Source: Streptomyces sp. GQFP (lineage in GTDB: Bacteria; Actinomycetota; Actinomycetes; Streptomycetales; Streptomycetaceae). Taken from it: 64,000 bases of DNA. The notes beneath the pieces were generated by a model that searched no databases, was not told where the DNA came from, and was given only the letters and a program-made list of their open reading frames with translations. Below, piece after piece: positions 16,031-25,743 of this stretch (positions within the stretch are counted from its first letter, which is position 1; the number at the start of each line of letters is the position of its first letter). The stretch spans positions 4,402,001 to 4,466,000 of the forward strand of contig NZ_CP089312.1 of assembly GCF_021545335.1 (NCBI RefSeq). Reading direction: 5' to 3'. Position numbers and translations under genes: made by a program.

Positions 16031-18694
16031 CTACTCGGCCCCGCTGTTCGTCTCGCCGTCGAGGTCCTCGGGCGTGACGGTGCGTCGGTATTGCGGGTGG
16101 TCCTTGTCCATCTGGAGAGCCGCGTGGAGGGGGATCGGGTAGCGGGTGCGGTGCTTCCAGGCGAGGGCCTGGTGGCAGAGCCTGGCGGCCACCATCATCA
16201 GTTCTCGGCGGTGGTCGGTGTTCACAGCGATCGGGAAGATCTCGGTGGCGGTCATGGCGTAGTAGTTCGCCTTGATCTCGTTCTTGCCCTTGTTCCACGA
16301 CAGTGCGCCATAGCGGGTCTTCTTCGAGCCCTGCCTGCCGGCGCCGTTTCCGTCGAACTGGTGGGTGGTGTTGACCAGCAGCCAGGTGCACTGCTCGCCG
16401 AGATCCGGATCCGGGTCGATCCGGAAGACCTGTGTGGTGCGTTCCTTGGTCTTGACCTCGCTGTCGTTCTCGTCGGTGATGGTCACCTGTACCGGGCGCG
16501 GGACCTCCTCATCGGTGGTGTTGAGGCGAATCACGGCGGCCGGCCGGTACTTGGGGGCGATCGTGGAGCCCGGGAGCCAGGTGGTGTTGGGCTCGGGTGG
16601 CTGCCCCTGGGCCTTGTTGTTCAGGCCCTTCCACAGCCGTCGGCAGGCGAAGCCGTCCACCGTGACCGTGTACGGGGTGCCGCCCAGGTAGTCGGAAAGG
16701 TCTTCCAGCGCCTGGTCGATGACTTTGGCGGTGCTGGAGTAGCCGGCGAAGTTGTCCATGAATTCCGTCATCTTGCCTGCCGGGTAGTCGGCGGCATGGA
16801 AGGCGGCTTCGGCCAGGTGATATGGCCTCCAGGTGCGGTCGGTGTACGACCATCCGTGGAGCGTCCACGCACCGTCTTCCTCGGCGGGGGGCTTGAGGAC
16901 GCTCGCGGAGACGGAGATCCGGGCGTCCCTCTCGCCCGGGCGGCGTGACTGCCTGCGGACGTGAACGCCGCAGTGCGCTACCCCGTCCGCGGGGAGCTTG
17001 CCAATGGGCTTGGTCAGAACGCGGGAGATTCGCCGGTCGATGAACCCGAGATTGCGGTAGAGGTCCATGAGGCAGGACAGGCTCTGGTGGTCCATGCCGG
17101 TGGACTTGTCAATGCCGGTCTGGACAGCCCTGTCGATGTACTGGACGACCAGGTCCATTTTGGCCAGGACGCGGTGAGTCTGGTGCTTGGCGTCTTCGCT
17201 GTCCTTCGGCCTCTGTGGGGAGCCCTTCTTCCCGTCGCCGTACTCGGTTTCCGCCCACACACCGACGATCTCCCCCGAAGCCGTCTTCAAGGAGAGCAGG
17301 TCGGCCGTGTGCGCAGACCGGCCGGCCGCGGGGCCATGCTGGAGGAATTCGGGAACGTGGTGGAAGACGACGCTGACCTGGGTGCCGTGCAGCGTGACGC
17401 TCTTGCCTTCGGCGGGGTTGAGGCCGACGGGGTCGAGTCTGTAGGCGCGGGCTAGTGCGTTGATCATCCGCTGACGGATTTCGTCGGTCGCCCACAGGCA
17501 CACGATGCGCAGGTGCTTGAGACCCATGGCGTCCAGGGAGCGGGTGACGTCCAGCGGCTCCATGAGGACTTCGTCCTTCTTGGCCTGCTTGAAGTTGCCG
17601 CCCTCGAAGAAGCCGTACAACGGATGGCAGTTGTCACCGAGGGTGCTCTGGACGTGGTCGTACAGCCCCCGGTAGTAATCCATGCCGACACCCGAGCCGA
17701 CGGGGAAGTAGAAGTTCTTGGACATGATGGGCCGCACTGTGCCCAGTGGCTGCGGAGCGGGCCTCTCCTCACCATTCTCCTGGGCTTGCTGGCGGGCCAG
17801 CCTGTCGGCCTGCATCTGCCGGTCGACCTCGTGGAGAACGGAGCGGCCCATGCCGAGCCGGGAGAGGGCTTGGAGGGCAAGCCTGTTGACGTTGCGCAGG
17901 CGGCCCCGTCCATCGAGTTCGACCTCGACCAGCGGCCGGTCTGCACGGTCTTGCTCGGCGAGGACGGTGCGGGCGAAGTCCATGGAGCTGCTGATACGGG
18001 TCGCCGAGGCGGAGACGAGGATCAGGGGGTCCTTCACATTGGGCTCGGTCTTCATCCGCAGCCGGATCCGTGGAAGGGCGAACCGGGTTCCGCTCTCGTC
18101 CGGCCACGGATCGTCCCATGCGACGAGGCCGCCCGCCGTGTCGGGGCGGAGCCGGACGGACAGGCCGTCGATCGCCCAGGGTTCGGCCGCGATCCGGCGG
18201 GCGAGGTCCCAGGCGACAGTCTCATACACCCAGTTGGGGGCGTCTGGCTGCCTGCTCGGCGAAGACCCCAGGTAGTCGGCCAGTGCGCGCTGTTCCTGGG
18301 TGGTGGAGGCGAACTTCTCCGCGATACTGACGGGCTGGTTCAGGTCGATGTCGTCGATGTCTTCGCCGGTCGCCAGTCCGTACAGCAGGGTGAAGACGTC
18401 GCGGACCGTGTCGTCGTCGATGGGGTCCCGGCTGGCCAGGATGGCTCGCTTGGCGTCGAGCCAGACGTACCCGCCGGTGAGGGCGCGAAGGGCCGTCGTC
18501 GCAACGGAGTGTGGGGCCTGGACCTCGTCCCGCCCTGCCCGTCGGCGGTAGGCGTTGTCGAAGGTGTTCCACAGCTTGACGCCAGCCGGGCCGCAGTCAC
18601 GGACGTGGACGGAGGCGTCCGAGAGGAGGCTGCGCGTGACCCGGACGGCGAGGAGATCGAGACGCTGGGTCGCCTTGGGCGGGCGGGAGGACAT
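16031..18694 (-). CDS. pPIWI-RE protein (prokaryotic PIWI with R/E motifs)
   Basis: 887 residues. It matches the pPIWI-RE family predicted by Burroughs, Iyer and Aravind: a PIWI-like RNase H fold with conserved Arg and Glu. The features I see are VWAETEYGDGKK in the middle, the AAVIRLN strand with the signature Arg near residue 723, NTTHQFDGNGAGRQG downstream, and TATEIFPIAV with the signature Glu near 818. A typical Argonaute DEDX tetrad is not evident. The ATG at 18694 follows AGGAGA; it lies 23 bases below the helicase gene. It probably acts on R-loops or foreign DNA with its two partners. Biochemical activity is not established for the family. Confidence 0.87.
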   Translation of the reverse strand: MSSRPPKATQRLDLLAVRVTRSLLSDASVHVRDCGPAGVKLWNTFDNAYRRRAGRDEVQAPHSVATTALRALTGGYVWLDAKRAILASRDPIDDDTVRDVFTLLYGLATGEDIDDIDLNQPVSIAEKFASTTQEQRALADYLGSSPSRQPDAPNWVYETVAWDLARRIAAEPWAIDGLSVRLRPDTAGGLVAWDDPWPDESGTRFALPRIRLRMKTEPNVKDPLILVSASATRISSSMDFARTVLAEQDRADRPLVEVELDGRGRLRNVNRLALQALSRLGMGRSVLHEVDRQMQADRLARQQAQENGEERPAPQPLGTVRPIMSKNFYFPVGSGVGMDYYRGLYDHVQSTLGDNCHPLYGFFEGGNFKQAKKDEVLMEPLDVTRSLDAMGLKHLRIVCLWATDEIRQRMINALARAYRLDPVGLNPAEGKSVTLHGTQVSVVFHHVPEFLQHGPAAGRSAHTADLLSLKTASGEIVGVWAETEYGDGKKGSPQRPKDSEDAKHQTHRVLAKMDLVVQYIDRAVQTGIDKSTGMDHQSLSCLMDLYRNLGFIDRRISRVLTKPIGKLPADGVAHCGVHVRRQSRRPGERDARISVSASVLKPPAEEDGAWTLHGWSYTDRTWRPYHLAEAAFHAADYPAGKMTEFMDNFAGYSSTAKVIDQALEDLSDYLGGTPYTVTVDGFACRRLWKGLNNKAQGQPPEPNTTWLPGSTIAPKYRPAAVIRLNTTDEEVPRPVQVTITDENDSEVKTKERTTQVFRIDPDPDLGEQCTWLLVNTTHQFDGNGAGRQGSKKTRYGALSWNKGKNEIKANYYAMTATEIFPIAVNTDHRRELMMVAARLCHQALAWKHRTRYPIPLHAALQMDKDHPQYRRTVTPEDLDGETNSGAE

Positions 18695-18717
18695 AGGGAC
18701 GGGTTCTCCTTCGAAGG

Positions 18718-21700
18718 TCATGCAGCAAGGTCGATTCCGGCGTAGGCAAGGAAGGCGGCGAGGGCTTCGCGGTAAATGTCCCTCATGCGGCGGCGTTCGT
18801 CCTCGTCCCAATTCTCGTGCATCCGCTTGAGGATGCTGGCGAGGTCGGCCTGCCACGAGTCGCGGTGGAAGGCGTAGTCCACGAGGTGCAGTGTCATGTC
18901 AGTTCCACCGCGCCGTGCTCGTCCAGCGAGCTGGATCATGTCCACGACCATGCCCGCGACGATCTCCTCCTGCAGGACCTTGTGAGTCGACCCGAAGCCG
19001 GGCGCGGAGCGCATGATCAGGCTGAGGCGTCTCCACGCCTCGGTGCGCGCGGCTGTGAGAGCGGTGACGGGGTCGTCGCTGGGCACCTTCGGCAGGCTGT
19101 TGAGGCCGGCGGCGTTGACCGAGGCGTACATCTCCGGAGGATCGCTCAAGAGCGCCAGGGGGCGGGTGCACAAATAGACGGGGGTGATCGCTGACTTGGT
19201 GCCGATGACGATGTTCAGGCCGCGGGCGATGCGTGCCATGGGCACGACGAGGATCTTTCCCTTGGTGGGGAAGGTCTCGAACTCCTCGGGTGTCAGTTCG
19301 ACGATGCCGGCGGGTAGCGGTGGCAGGTCGCTGCGGCGTTCCTTGTCCGGTGGGACGGCGACGCACAGGCCGCCGGTGTAGTTGCCGGAGTTGTAGATAC
19401 CCAGGGCGATGTAGCGGCAGTGCAGGTAGGAGTTGACTACCACGGCGGCGTGGGCGCGGTCCTTGTCTTCCTTCTCCAAGCGTTCGAGCTCCGGGTGGAT
19501 GCGGGTGTCGTACAGGTTCTCACCGAGCGCTTTGAGGGCGGCGGCCTTGAGGTTTTGGGGGAGCCCGGAGATCTGGATCGGGTTGTTGAGGGAGTCGGTG
19601 ATGGTGTGCTTCTTCGCGCGGATGCTGTCCGGCGCGGCGTCGGTCATCCACCACTTCACGGTGCTGTGAATGTGCTCGCGGACGGCCTGCGGGAAGTACG
19701 CGGTCGCTGACAGGCCCATCACGGGCCGCTCCACGCCGGCAAGAGCGAGGGAGACGATACTGCCGAGCTGGGCGGTGTAGGTGTGCGGGTCTCCGGTGAT
19801 GCTCTGGGAGGTGAGCTCGCCGGTCTTGGCCGGGTCGTCCAGGCCGGTGACGCGGTAGCCGAACAGTGCGCGGCCGAGCATGCCGAACGGGAGAATGTTG
19901 GCTCCAATGCCTCGTTCGAGGCGTTCGGCGAGGGCGCGGGCCGATGCCAGACCGCTGGAGCGAAGTTGGGCCGTCTTACCTGTGAGGTCGTTTAGGGTGT
20001 CGTCCAGCTCGGACAGCCAGGTGCGGACGATGAGCAGTTCGACGGCCTCAGCGCGGTCGTGCTCGTTCTTGACGATGTCGCTGAGGATGTCGTCCAGGCG
20101 GTGCTGGGCGTGAGTGAGCAGATCGGTACCGCGGTGGCCAAGAAGGTCACCGAGGACGTCGCGGACTTCCAGGTAGTGGTCTTCCAGTTCCACGGTGCTG
20201 AAAGGGTCGTCGAGCGGGTCCTGGCCGGGCTTGGGCGGTCTGAGCGCGTTGAGCTTGTCGAACAGTTCTTGCGGGATCTCGTGTTCGTTGGTGATGCCTG
20301 ATTCGGGAAACAGCAGGTGGATCAGGCGGCGGTCCCGGCCTCCGGAGATGTGCCATCCGGTGCTGTTCATTCCCGCACGGTCACCGACGGGGCCACCGTC
20401 GCCTTCGTAGTGCCGCAGGTGGAGTTGGCCTTCGCAGACGGCGGCCAACAGGAACTCGGTGAGGTAGCGGGCGTAGGTGACAGGTGGAACGAGTTCCTTG
20501 ACCGTGGCGGGCGGCTGCTTGCCCAGCTCGTCGTGGAGCTGCTGGAGCGGGATCTTCTTGTCGAGGCGGGAGTCCAGGACCAGCTCGCTGGAGCACTTCC
20601 CGATGGCCGTGGACTGGAACTGGTCGATCTCGTCGATGAGGGTGGCATGGCAGCGGCGCAGCAGGAACTCGGCCACGCTCAGGCCGTCGGTGGGCCGACC
20701 GTCGAGGTCGATGCCGATGGGCATCCGGCCCATCATGAAGTTGTGGTGGTTGGTGACCACGACAGAGGCGGTGCACGCGTTGTGGTGTTGTTGGTACTTC
20801 CCGCACACCGGCACGAACGGGCAGCGTCGGGTTCCCTTGGCTGGGGGCAGCGGGTAGAGGCTCATGCAGGATTCCGAGCCGGCCGGGTAGGGGTGCGTGG
20901 ACTCGGTGAAGCGGTTCAGCGAGCAGCCGTAGGAGAGCTGGCTGATCTTCCATCGGATCTTGGCCGGCTGCTCGGCGATCGAGCCCTCGATGCGGGAGGC
21001 GACCTTCATGGCCCGCTCGTGCAGTCCGTACGGTGACATCAGGGGTGTGCACGTCTCGGGGCGGCCAAGGTATGCGAGGTCCTGGCTGATGTCCCAGGCT
21101 GCCGCAAGCGTCGTCTCCACGGTGGGCAGGACGATCGCGAGAGTCCGCCTGTTGATGGCGAACCACGACGCCATGACGCGGACGAGAACGCTCTTCCCGG
21201 TACCGGTGGGGGCGTTGAAGACCTCGGTCGCGCCGGCGCAGAGGCGGATCATCTCCTTCGGAGAGATGGTGTCCGTGGTGTTGAGCTGGCCGAAGAGCGC
21301 CTTGAGGACCTGGTGCAGGTGTCGGCCTTCGGGCTTGAGTCGCTGATCCAACTGCCGGGCGAGGTCGAGTAGGCCGCTGGTAGGGATCTCGACGTTCGGG
21401 GTGTGGGCGGCGGTGTTCACCTGTGGTGGGCTCTGGCACGGGTCGGTTTCGGAGGTGCCCGCGAACGTGGGGAGAAGGGCGCGGCCCTGGATCTCCCCGA
21501 TGCCTCCGGCGTAGAGCTTGCGTGTCATCCACACCCCGGCCCCGGCGGGCGTTGCAGGTTTGGGACGGGGGTGATCCTTGTGGACCCGTTTCAGGGTGCG
21601 GTCCACATAGCCCAGGAGATCGTCTCCGACCCGGGGCGAGGCTGCTTCCGCCACGGGCGGTTCGCCGACTGGAACGAACTGGGGGGCCTGCCCGGCAGGA

Positions 21701-21984
21701 GGTGTTGCCAGTCTTTTACGGGCTGCATGCGTGAAGGCCGGCGCGCTGGCGAATTCACCGGGGGCGTTGACGAGAACGTCCGCGAGTCGTTGCTTCTCGT
21801 CGTGCGGCAGGCTCGCCCAGGCCGACCACTTGTCGTACTGGCCGGACAGGAGGAATGCGGCGTGCCTGAACCTGGCGGTGGGCTGCCCGTGCTCGTCAGG
21901 CGGACCGGGGAAGTAGTGGGCGGCGAGCGCCAGCGCGCAGAAGACCGCCGCGTCGTCCTTGCGGAGCTTGCTTGTCAGGCCCAT
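18718..21984 (-). CDS. DinG/XPD-like helicase of the pPIWI-RE system
   Basis: A 1088-residue superfamily 2 helicase. Walker A is NAPTGTGKSVL (about 258-268), motif II is DEID (451-454), and motif VI is QLAGRARRGG near the C-terminus. Between Walker A and motif II, cysteines at about 354, 373, 388 and 394 (in CSLNRF, SCMSLYP, RCPF, VCGKY) form an XPD/DinG-type iron-sulfur cluster site. This is the standard helicase partner of pPIWI-RE. The start overlaps the end of the upstream nuclease gene by 10 bases, so the three genes form one unit. Confidence 0.88.
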   Translation of the reverse strand: MGLTSKLRKDDAAVFCALALAAHYFPGPPDEHGQPTARFRHAAFLLSGQYDKWSAWASLPHDEKQRLADVLVNAPGEFASAPAFTHAARKRLATPPAGQAPQFVPVGEPPVAEAASPRVGDDLLGYVDRTLKRVHKDHPRPKPATPAGAGVWMTRKLYAGGIGEIQGRALLPTFAGTSETDPCQSPPQVNTAAHTPNVEIPTSGLLDLARQLDQRLKPEGRHLHQVLKALFGQLNTTDTISPKEMIRLCAGATEVFNAPTGTGKSVLVRVMASWFAINRRTLAIVLPTVETTLAAAWDISQDLAYLGRPETCTPLMSPYGLHERAMKVASRIEGSIAEQPAKIRWKISQLSYGCSLNRFTESTHPYPAGSESCMSLYPLPPAKGTRRCPFVPVCGKYQQHHNACTASVVVTNHHNFMMGRMPIGIDLDGRPTDGLSVAEFLLRRCHATLIDEIDQFQSTAIGKCSSELVLDSRLDKKIPLQQLHDELGKQPPATVKELVPPVTYARYLTEFLLAAVCEGQLHLRHYEGDGGPVGDRAGMNSTGWHISGGRDRRLIHLLFPESGITNEHEIPQELFDKLNALRPPKPGQDPLDDPFSTVELEDHYLEVRDVLGDLLGHRGTDLLTHAQHRLDDILSDIVKNEHDRAEAVELLIVRTWLSELDDTLNDLTGKTAQLRSSGLASARALAERLERGIGANILPFGMLGRALFGYRVTGLDDPAKTGELTSQSITGDPHTYTAQLGSIVSLALAGVERPVMGLSATAYFPQAVREHIHSTVKWWMTDAAPDSIRAKKHTITDSLNNPIQISGLPQNLKAAALKALGENLYDTRIHPELERLEKEDKDRAHAAVVVNSYLHCRYIALGIYNSGNYTGGLCVAVPPDKERRSDLPPLPAGIVELTPEEFETFPTKGKILVVPMARIARGLNIVIGTKSAITPVYLCTRPLALLSDPPEMYASVNAAGLNSLPKVPSDDPVTALTAARTEAWRRLSLIMRSAPGFGSTHKVLQEEIVAGMVVDMIQLAGRARRGGTDMTLHLVDYAFHRDSWQADLASILKRMHENWDEDERRRMRDIYREALAAFLAYAGIDLAA

Positions 21985-23294
21985 CGGACTCCCGCCCTTC
22001 TGCAGATCTTCTCGCCCATGTCACCTGCGGTGGCCACGTTCAGGCCGAACTCCGCGCACACCCCGCGCAGCAGGGGAAGAGAGGCTTCGCGGTGGTCGGG
22101 GACGACAATCCACTCCGCTCCACCGGCATCGCCGCCGTCAGCCTGGATCTTCTTCGCCAGCAGCTTCTCCGAGGTGAAGTCCTTGATGTCGAGCAGGAAG
22201 GACTCCGTCTCGTCGTCGCGGTGCCACACATCCACGTGCAGGTCATAGGCATCCTGGTAGGGCCACACGGTGATCGTGCCGGGACAATCGGCCCCGACGC
22301 CCAGGGCGACGGGGTTCATGTAGGGCTCGGGGGCGGCGACGAAACCGCGTGAGCGCAGCGCGCCGTACAGGGCGATCTCGACGAGGCCAGGAACGGTGGT
22401 GTAACGCCACGGTCCACGCGTCAGCGCGAGATACCCGGCGGCTGGCAGCGGCTGCGGCACGGGCCCTCGCAGGTCTGGGGCGAGGACGGACGCCGCTCCG
22501 GTAGGGGCCGGGGGCGGGGCGCCGGGGATCAGCGACGGCGGCTTCCCGGCGCCGGGGATCTTGAAAGTGTAGGAGGCCCCCATCAGCTCCGCGTGTGGCC
22601 GGTAGAAGCAGCGGACCCTGCCAGTGACCGTTTTGCGGGAACGGTGTTGGGTGACCTTCATCGGCCAGCGGCACACGGGGCAGGCGAACCACCACTGCTC
22701 GTAGAGCGCGGCAAAGCTAATGGGCCGGTAGAACTGGCCGACAACGCTGGGGAGGTTCAGCCGCCGCACCTCCGTCTCGGTCCCGGCCGGCATACGAGAA
22801 AGGTCGGAACGGCCCTTGACGTACGCCTCTTGGGTGCCTCGCTTCCGTAACCCCTCATAGACAGTGACCTGATCCATCTCCTGTTCGAGTTCCGCGAGGG
22901 ATGTGGACCGGCCATCCCTGGTCGCCTTGCGGACGGCTCGCGCGACCTCCCTCTGTTCATGGTCCAAGTCGAACAGGTCCTCTTCGAACAGGCCGTCACC
23001 ATTGATGAGGTGGACGCCAGTCATCTCCTCCGGCGGCACCCCATCGGGGAGGAGGAGGGCGAGTTCGCCGCTCAGCATCTGCAGGAAGGTGTCAAAGGGA
23101 AGCGGCTGGCCGGGTCCACGGACGGCGAGGACCTCCCCGTGGCCCTCCATCAGAGTGCGCAGGCGGCCTTCGGGAGACTGCTCGGTGTTCGTGAAGGCCT
23201 CGGCGGACATGGCCGCCGCCCGCATCACCATCTGCCGGACTACGTCATGACTGATCGGCTCGGTCACGGAAGTGAACATCACGCTTGGCAACAT
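21975..23294 (-). CDS. PD-(D/E)XK nuclease of the pPIWI-RE system
   Basis: About 439 residues. The C-terminal part has a restriction-endonuclease core: DLHVDVW, then SFLLDIKDF near residue 370 (D-X-K), then AEWIVVPDHRE. This fits the third gene described for pPIWI-RE operons. A CPVC pair lies mid-protein (WFACPVCRWPM), possibly half of a zinc site. The start is uncertain: ATG at 23294 or 23279, neither with a strong ribosome-binding site. The gene overlaps the helicase start by 10 bases and lies 38 bases below the winged-helix-like gene. Confidence 0.8.
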   Translation of the reverse strand: MLPSVMFTSVTEPISHDVVRQMVMRAAAMSAEAFTNTEQSPEGRLRTLMEGHGEVLAVRGPGQPLPFDTFLQMLSGELALLLPDGVPPEEMTGVHLINGDGLFEEDLFDLDHEQREVARAVRKATRDGRSTSLAELEQEMDQVTVYEGLRKRGTQEAYVKGRSDLSRMPAGTETEVRRLNLPSVVGQFYRPISFAALYEQWWFACPVCRWPMKVTQHRSRKTVTGRVRCFYRPHAELMGASYTFKIPGAGKPPSLIPGAPPPAPTGAASVLAPDLRGPVPQPLPAAGYLALTRGPWRYTTVPGLVEIALYGALRSRGFVAAPEPYMNPVALGVGADCPGTITVWPYQDAYDLHVDVWHRDDETESFLLDIKDFTSEKLLAKKIQADGGDAGGAEWIVVPDHREASLPLLRGVCAEFGLNVATAGDMGEKICRRAGVRWA

Positions 23295-23332
23295 AAACCA
23301 GGGGTCTGACAATCGAGCGGCGATCGGGGCCG

Positions 23333-24040
23333 TTACAGCGAATCCGGGATGTTGACCTGGACATTTGGATAAGCAGTCTGATAGGCGGCGCGGTACGCGT
23401 TGATGTGCCGCCTTCCAGCCTCGGTGATCCGCCACCGGTACTCCCGGACGAACGTCCCTCGCCCCTTCTCGGTACGAACGGCGAAACAATCGATGTAACC
23501 CCGACTCGGTTTACCGTTGGGGCGGTAGTCGGTACCGAGGTAGTACTTGGCCTTGCCTCCCATCACGTCCTCCGGCAGCCCGTCTTGACCGGCGGCGGCG
23601 ACCCTGGCCAAGTTGCCCCACAGCCACTCCGACAACATGTACTTGGGACGGCGCGGCGCAGGGGCAATGCCTAGTCCGACACGGGCACATGCCCGGCCCG
23701 CACGGGTCAGTTCCACCAGGACGCGGGTAACGAGACCGACCTCCGGAACGTCGATCCGATCTTCTGTGATCTCCAGAAGCCCTCTGCGAGCGAGAGCGTG
23801 CAGGGTGGCTCCAGCTCCGGCGTCGAGGCAGCCGTCGTCGCGAAGGCGTCTCTGAATCGTGGTGTACTCCGCGAACGGAAGCTCGGCTTTCATCGAGAAC
23901 GGCAACTTGCGCCACGCGGAGGCCGGCCCTGGGTCCTGATAAGTGGACCGAGCCGCCCTGGCTCGGCGCTCCGCTTCCTGGTCCTCACGAAAGCAGGCGA
24001 GCAAGTAGCTACGCTGACGGCTATTCAGACCATCCCACAT
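23333..24040 (-). CDS. Winged-helix-like protein, first gene of pPIWI-RE operon
   Basis: 235 residues, unrecognised family. It starts MWDGLNSRQRSYLLACFREDQ. The middle looks like a wHTH (QRRLRDDGCLDAGAGATLHALARRGLLEI), followed by LTRAGRACARVG and a second half ending in a strand-rich REYRWRITEAGRRHINAY segment. The pattern of helix, wing and a repeated ITEAGRRH/LTRAGRA phrase suggests two winged helices. It lies 38 bases upstream of the nuclease gene in the same direction. It could be a regulator of the operon or a fourth component; no evidence chooses between them. Confidence 0.7.
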   Translation of the reverse strand: MWDGLNSRQRSYLLACFREDQEAERRARAARSTYQDPGPASAWRKLPFSMKAELPFAEYTTIQRRLRDDGCLDAGAGATLHALARRGLLEITEDRIDVPEVGLVTRVLVELTRAGRACARVGLGIAPAPRRPKYMLSEWLWGNLARVAAAGQDGLPEDVMGGKAKYYLGTDYRPNGKPSRGYIDCFAVRTEKGRGTFVREYRWRITEAGRRHINAYRAAYQTAYPNVQVNIPDSL

Positions 24041-24154
24041 CGCGTCGGCCTTCTTCCGCAGGGTGCATCACATCCAGAGTTATCGTCTGGCGACCACCCG
24101 GGTGGCTGGCAGCACCCAGGCGACGTTCCTACGCCCCAGAGCCACGCCGAAATC

Positions 24155-24195
24155 AGCCGCCCCCGCGCCGCCTTTCGGGCCGCGCGGGGGCGGCT
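24155..24195. terminator. Strong bidirectional hairpin
   Basis: A perfect 13-bp stem (AGCCGCCCCCGCG / CGCGGGGGCGGCT) with a 15-base loop, between the pPIWI-RE operon start and the IS3 element. It would insulate the operon from read-through in either direction. No gene lies in 24041-24243. Confidence 0.75.
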
Positions 24196-24274
24196 TAGCA
24201 GCATGCCAGTCAGGCTACGGCAGCCCAGTGACAGCCCTCGGGCTGAGGTTCCCCCGCTGTGCGGGAGTGGCTGA

Positions 24275-25196
24275 CTAGCAGGTCAGGGCGGGTTGACGTG
24301 GTTTCAGGTTCACTGGTTCGGCCGTTGCCTGGTCGGCGTAGTGCTTCTCCTCGAACTCGACGGGGCTGAGGTAGCCGAGACGCTTCTGGATGCGGCGGGG
24401 GTTGTAGAAGCCGTCGATGTACTCGAAGAGCGCGAGGTTCGCCTCGGCCCTGGTCGCGAAGACGCGGCCGCGGATGCACTCGGTCTTGACCAGCATCCAC
24501 AGGTTCTCGGCCAGGGCATTGTCGAAGGAGTCGCCGACCGAGCCCATGGACGCCTGGATCCCTGCTCTGACCAGGCGTGTTGTGAGCTTGATGGATGTGT
24601 ATTGCGTGCCGTGGTCGGCATGGTGGACGAGTTTGCCGGGGGCGACCTCTCGGCTGGCCAGCGCGTACTCGAGCGAGGTGAGGACCAGGTCGGCGTCCGC
24701 GTGGGCGGAGGTCTCCCAGGCCACGACTCTGCGGGAGAAGGCATCGCGGATCGCCGACAGCCACAGTGGCCCCTCCAGGGTGGGGATCATGGTCAGGTCG
24801 GTGACCCACAGCCGGTTCGGTGCGGGTGCCGTGAAGTCGCGTTGCACCAGGTCAGGGGCGAGATCGGCGTCCGGGGTCGCGGCGGGTGAAGCCCTTGCTC
24901 CTGCGGGGGCTGATCCCGGCCAGGCCGGCCTGGCGCATGAGCCGCTCGACCCGCTTGCGGCCGACGTGGACGCCCTCGCGCTTCAGGACGGCATGGATCC
25001 TGGGCGATCCGTAGATCCCGCCGGAATCCTGGTGGATCTGCCGGATCTGCCCGGTCAGCTCGGTGTCCTGGCGGATTCGCTCGCAGGGGTCCTTCTCGGC
25101 CTGGCGCCAGCGGTAGTAGGTGGAGGAGGGGATGTGCAGTTCCCGCAGTACGGGCTCGACCCCCAGGTGCGGGTGCTCGTCGAGGAGCGCTCTCAC
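24275..25196 (-). pseudogene. IS3 OrfB transposase, frameshifted
   Basis: The first part (25196-24852) reads through HPHLGVEPVLRELHIPSSTYY and the GIYGSPRIHAVLKREG segment and then runs into a stop. The catalytic part (to 24275) continues in another frame: NRLWVTDLTMIPT, then ADHGTQYTS, then NALAENLWMLVKTE, which supplies the rve DDE residues. The break is near 24870-24875, where the sequence CCCCGGACG has one G more than the family reading needs. The element is therefore probably inactive. Confidence 0.88.
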
Positions 25197-25501
25197 CTGG
25201 GCCGGGTCGGGTCGAGCTGCGCGGCGAAAAAAGCCGAGGCCGTCCGCAGGACCTCATTGGCACGGCGCAGGTCCCGCACCTCGCGCCGCAGCTGGGCGAG
25301 CTCGTTCTTCTCTTCGGTGGTGAGCAGGTCATCCCGCTCGCCGGCATCGGCCTCGGCCTGCCGGATCCAGTTCCGCAGGGCTTCGTGATGCACGCCGAGT
25401 TCCTCGGCCATGCGGCGGATCACGGGCTTCGGCTCGGCAGTCCGGTACATCCGCACCGCACGCTCACGCAACTCCAGGGGGTACTTCCTCGGGGCAGGCA
25501 T
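25193..25501 (-). CDS. IS3 OrfA (HTH protein)
   Basis: 102 residues from ATG 25501. MPAPRKYPLELRERAVRMY is the usual start of this group, followed by the HTH (VIRRMAEELGVHHEALRNWIRQAE) and a leucine-zipper region (ELAQLRREVRDLRRANEVLR). A TTTTTTC run near the end (within ASAFFAAQ) is the normal place for the -1 frameshift that makes OrfAB in IS3 elements. Confidence 0.92.
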   Translation of the reverse strand: MPAPRKYPLELRERAVRMYRTAEPKPVIRRMAEELGVHHEALRNWIRQAEADAGERDDLLTTEEKNELAQLRREVRDLRRANEVLRTASAFFAAQLDPTRPR

Positions 25502-25743
25502 CGTCTGGGCTCCTCTCATGAGACCCATCTGACCTGCTGTCACCTTTCCTCGCATCTCGGGGGAACCTCAGGCAGCGGATCCCGCGAGACGCTGCTCAAG
25601 CGGGTGAATCAGGAACAGATCGGCTCCGCCGTCCTGTCGGGGACATTGACAGGGTCAGCCAGCGGTTCCGTGCCCCCAGGAATAGATCGAAGCTCTGACG
25701 GATTGTTCCGTAGTTGGCTCGGACGCAACAGGGGGAACCGCTG

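Larger units (their letters stand above)
24244..25570 (-). mobile_element. IS3-family insertion sequence, complete ends
   Basis: A 1327-base element. The terminal inverted repeats are TGAGGTTCCCCCG (24244-24256) and CGGGGGAACCTCA (25558-25570), 13 of 13 identical. It is flanked by a direct repeat GGC (24241-24243 and 25571-25573), a 3-base target duplication typical of IS3. It carries orfA and orfB on the minus strand. OrfB is frameshifted, so the copy cannot make an intact transposase. Confidence 0.93.

Noticed and set aside
17513..18745. 410-codon plus-strand frame opposite the pPIWI-RE gene
   Set aside because: Antisense shadow with no recognisable domain.
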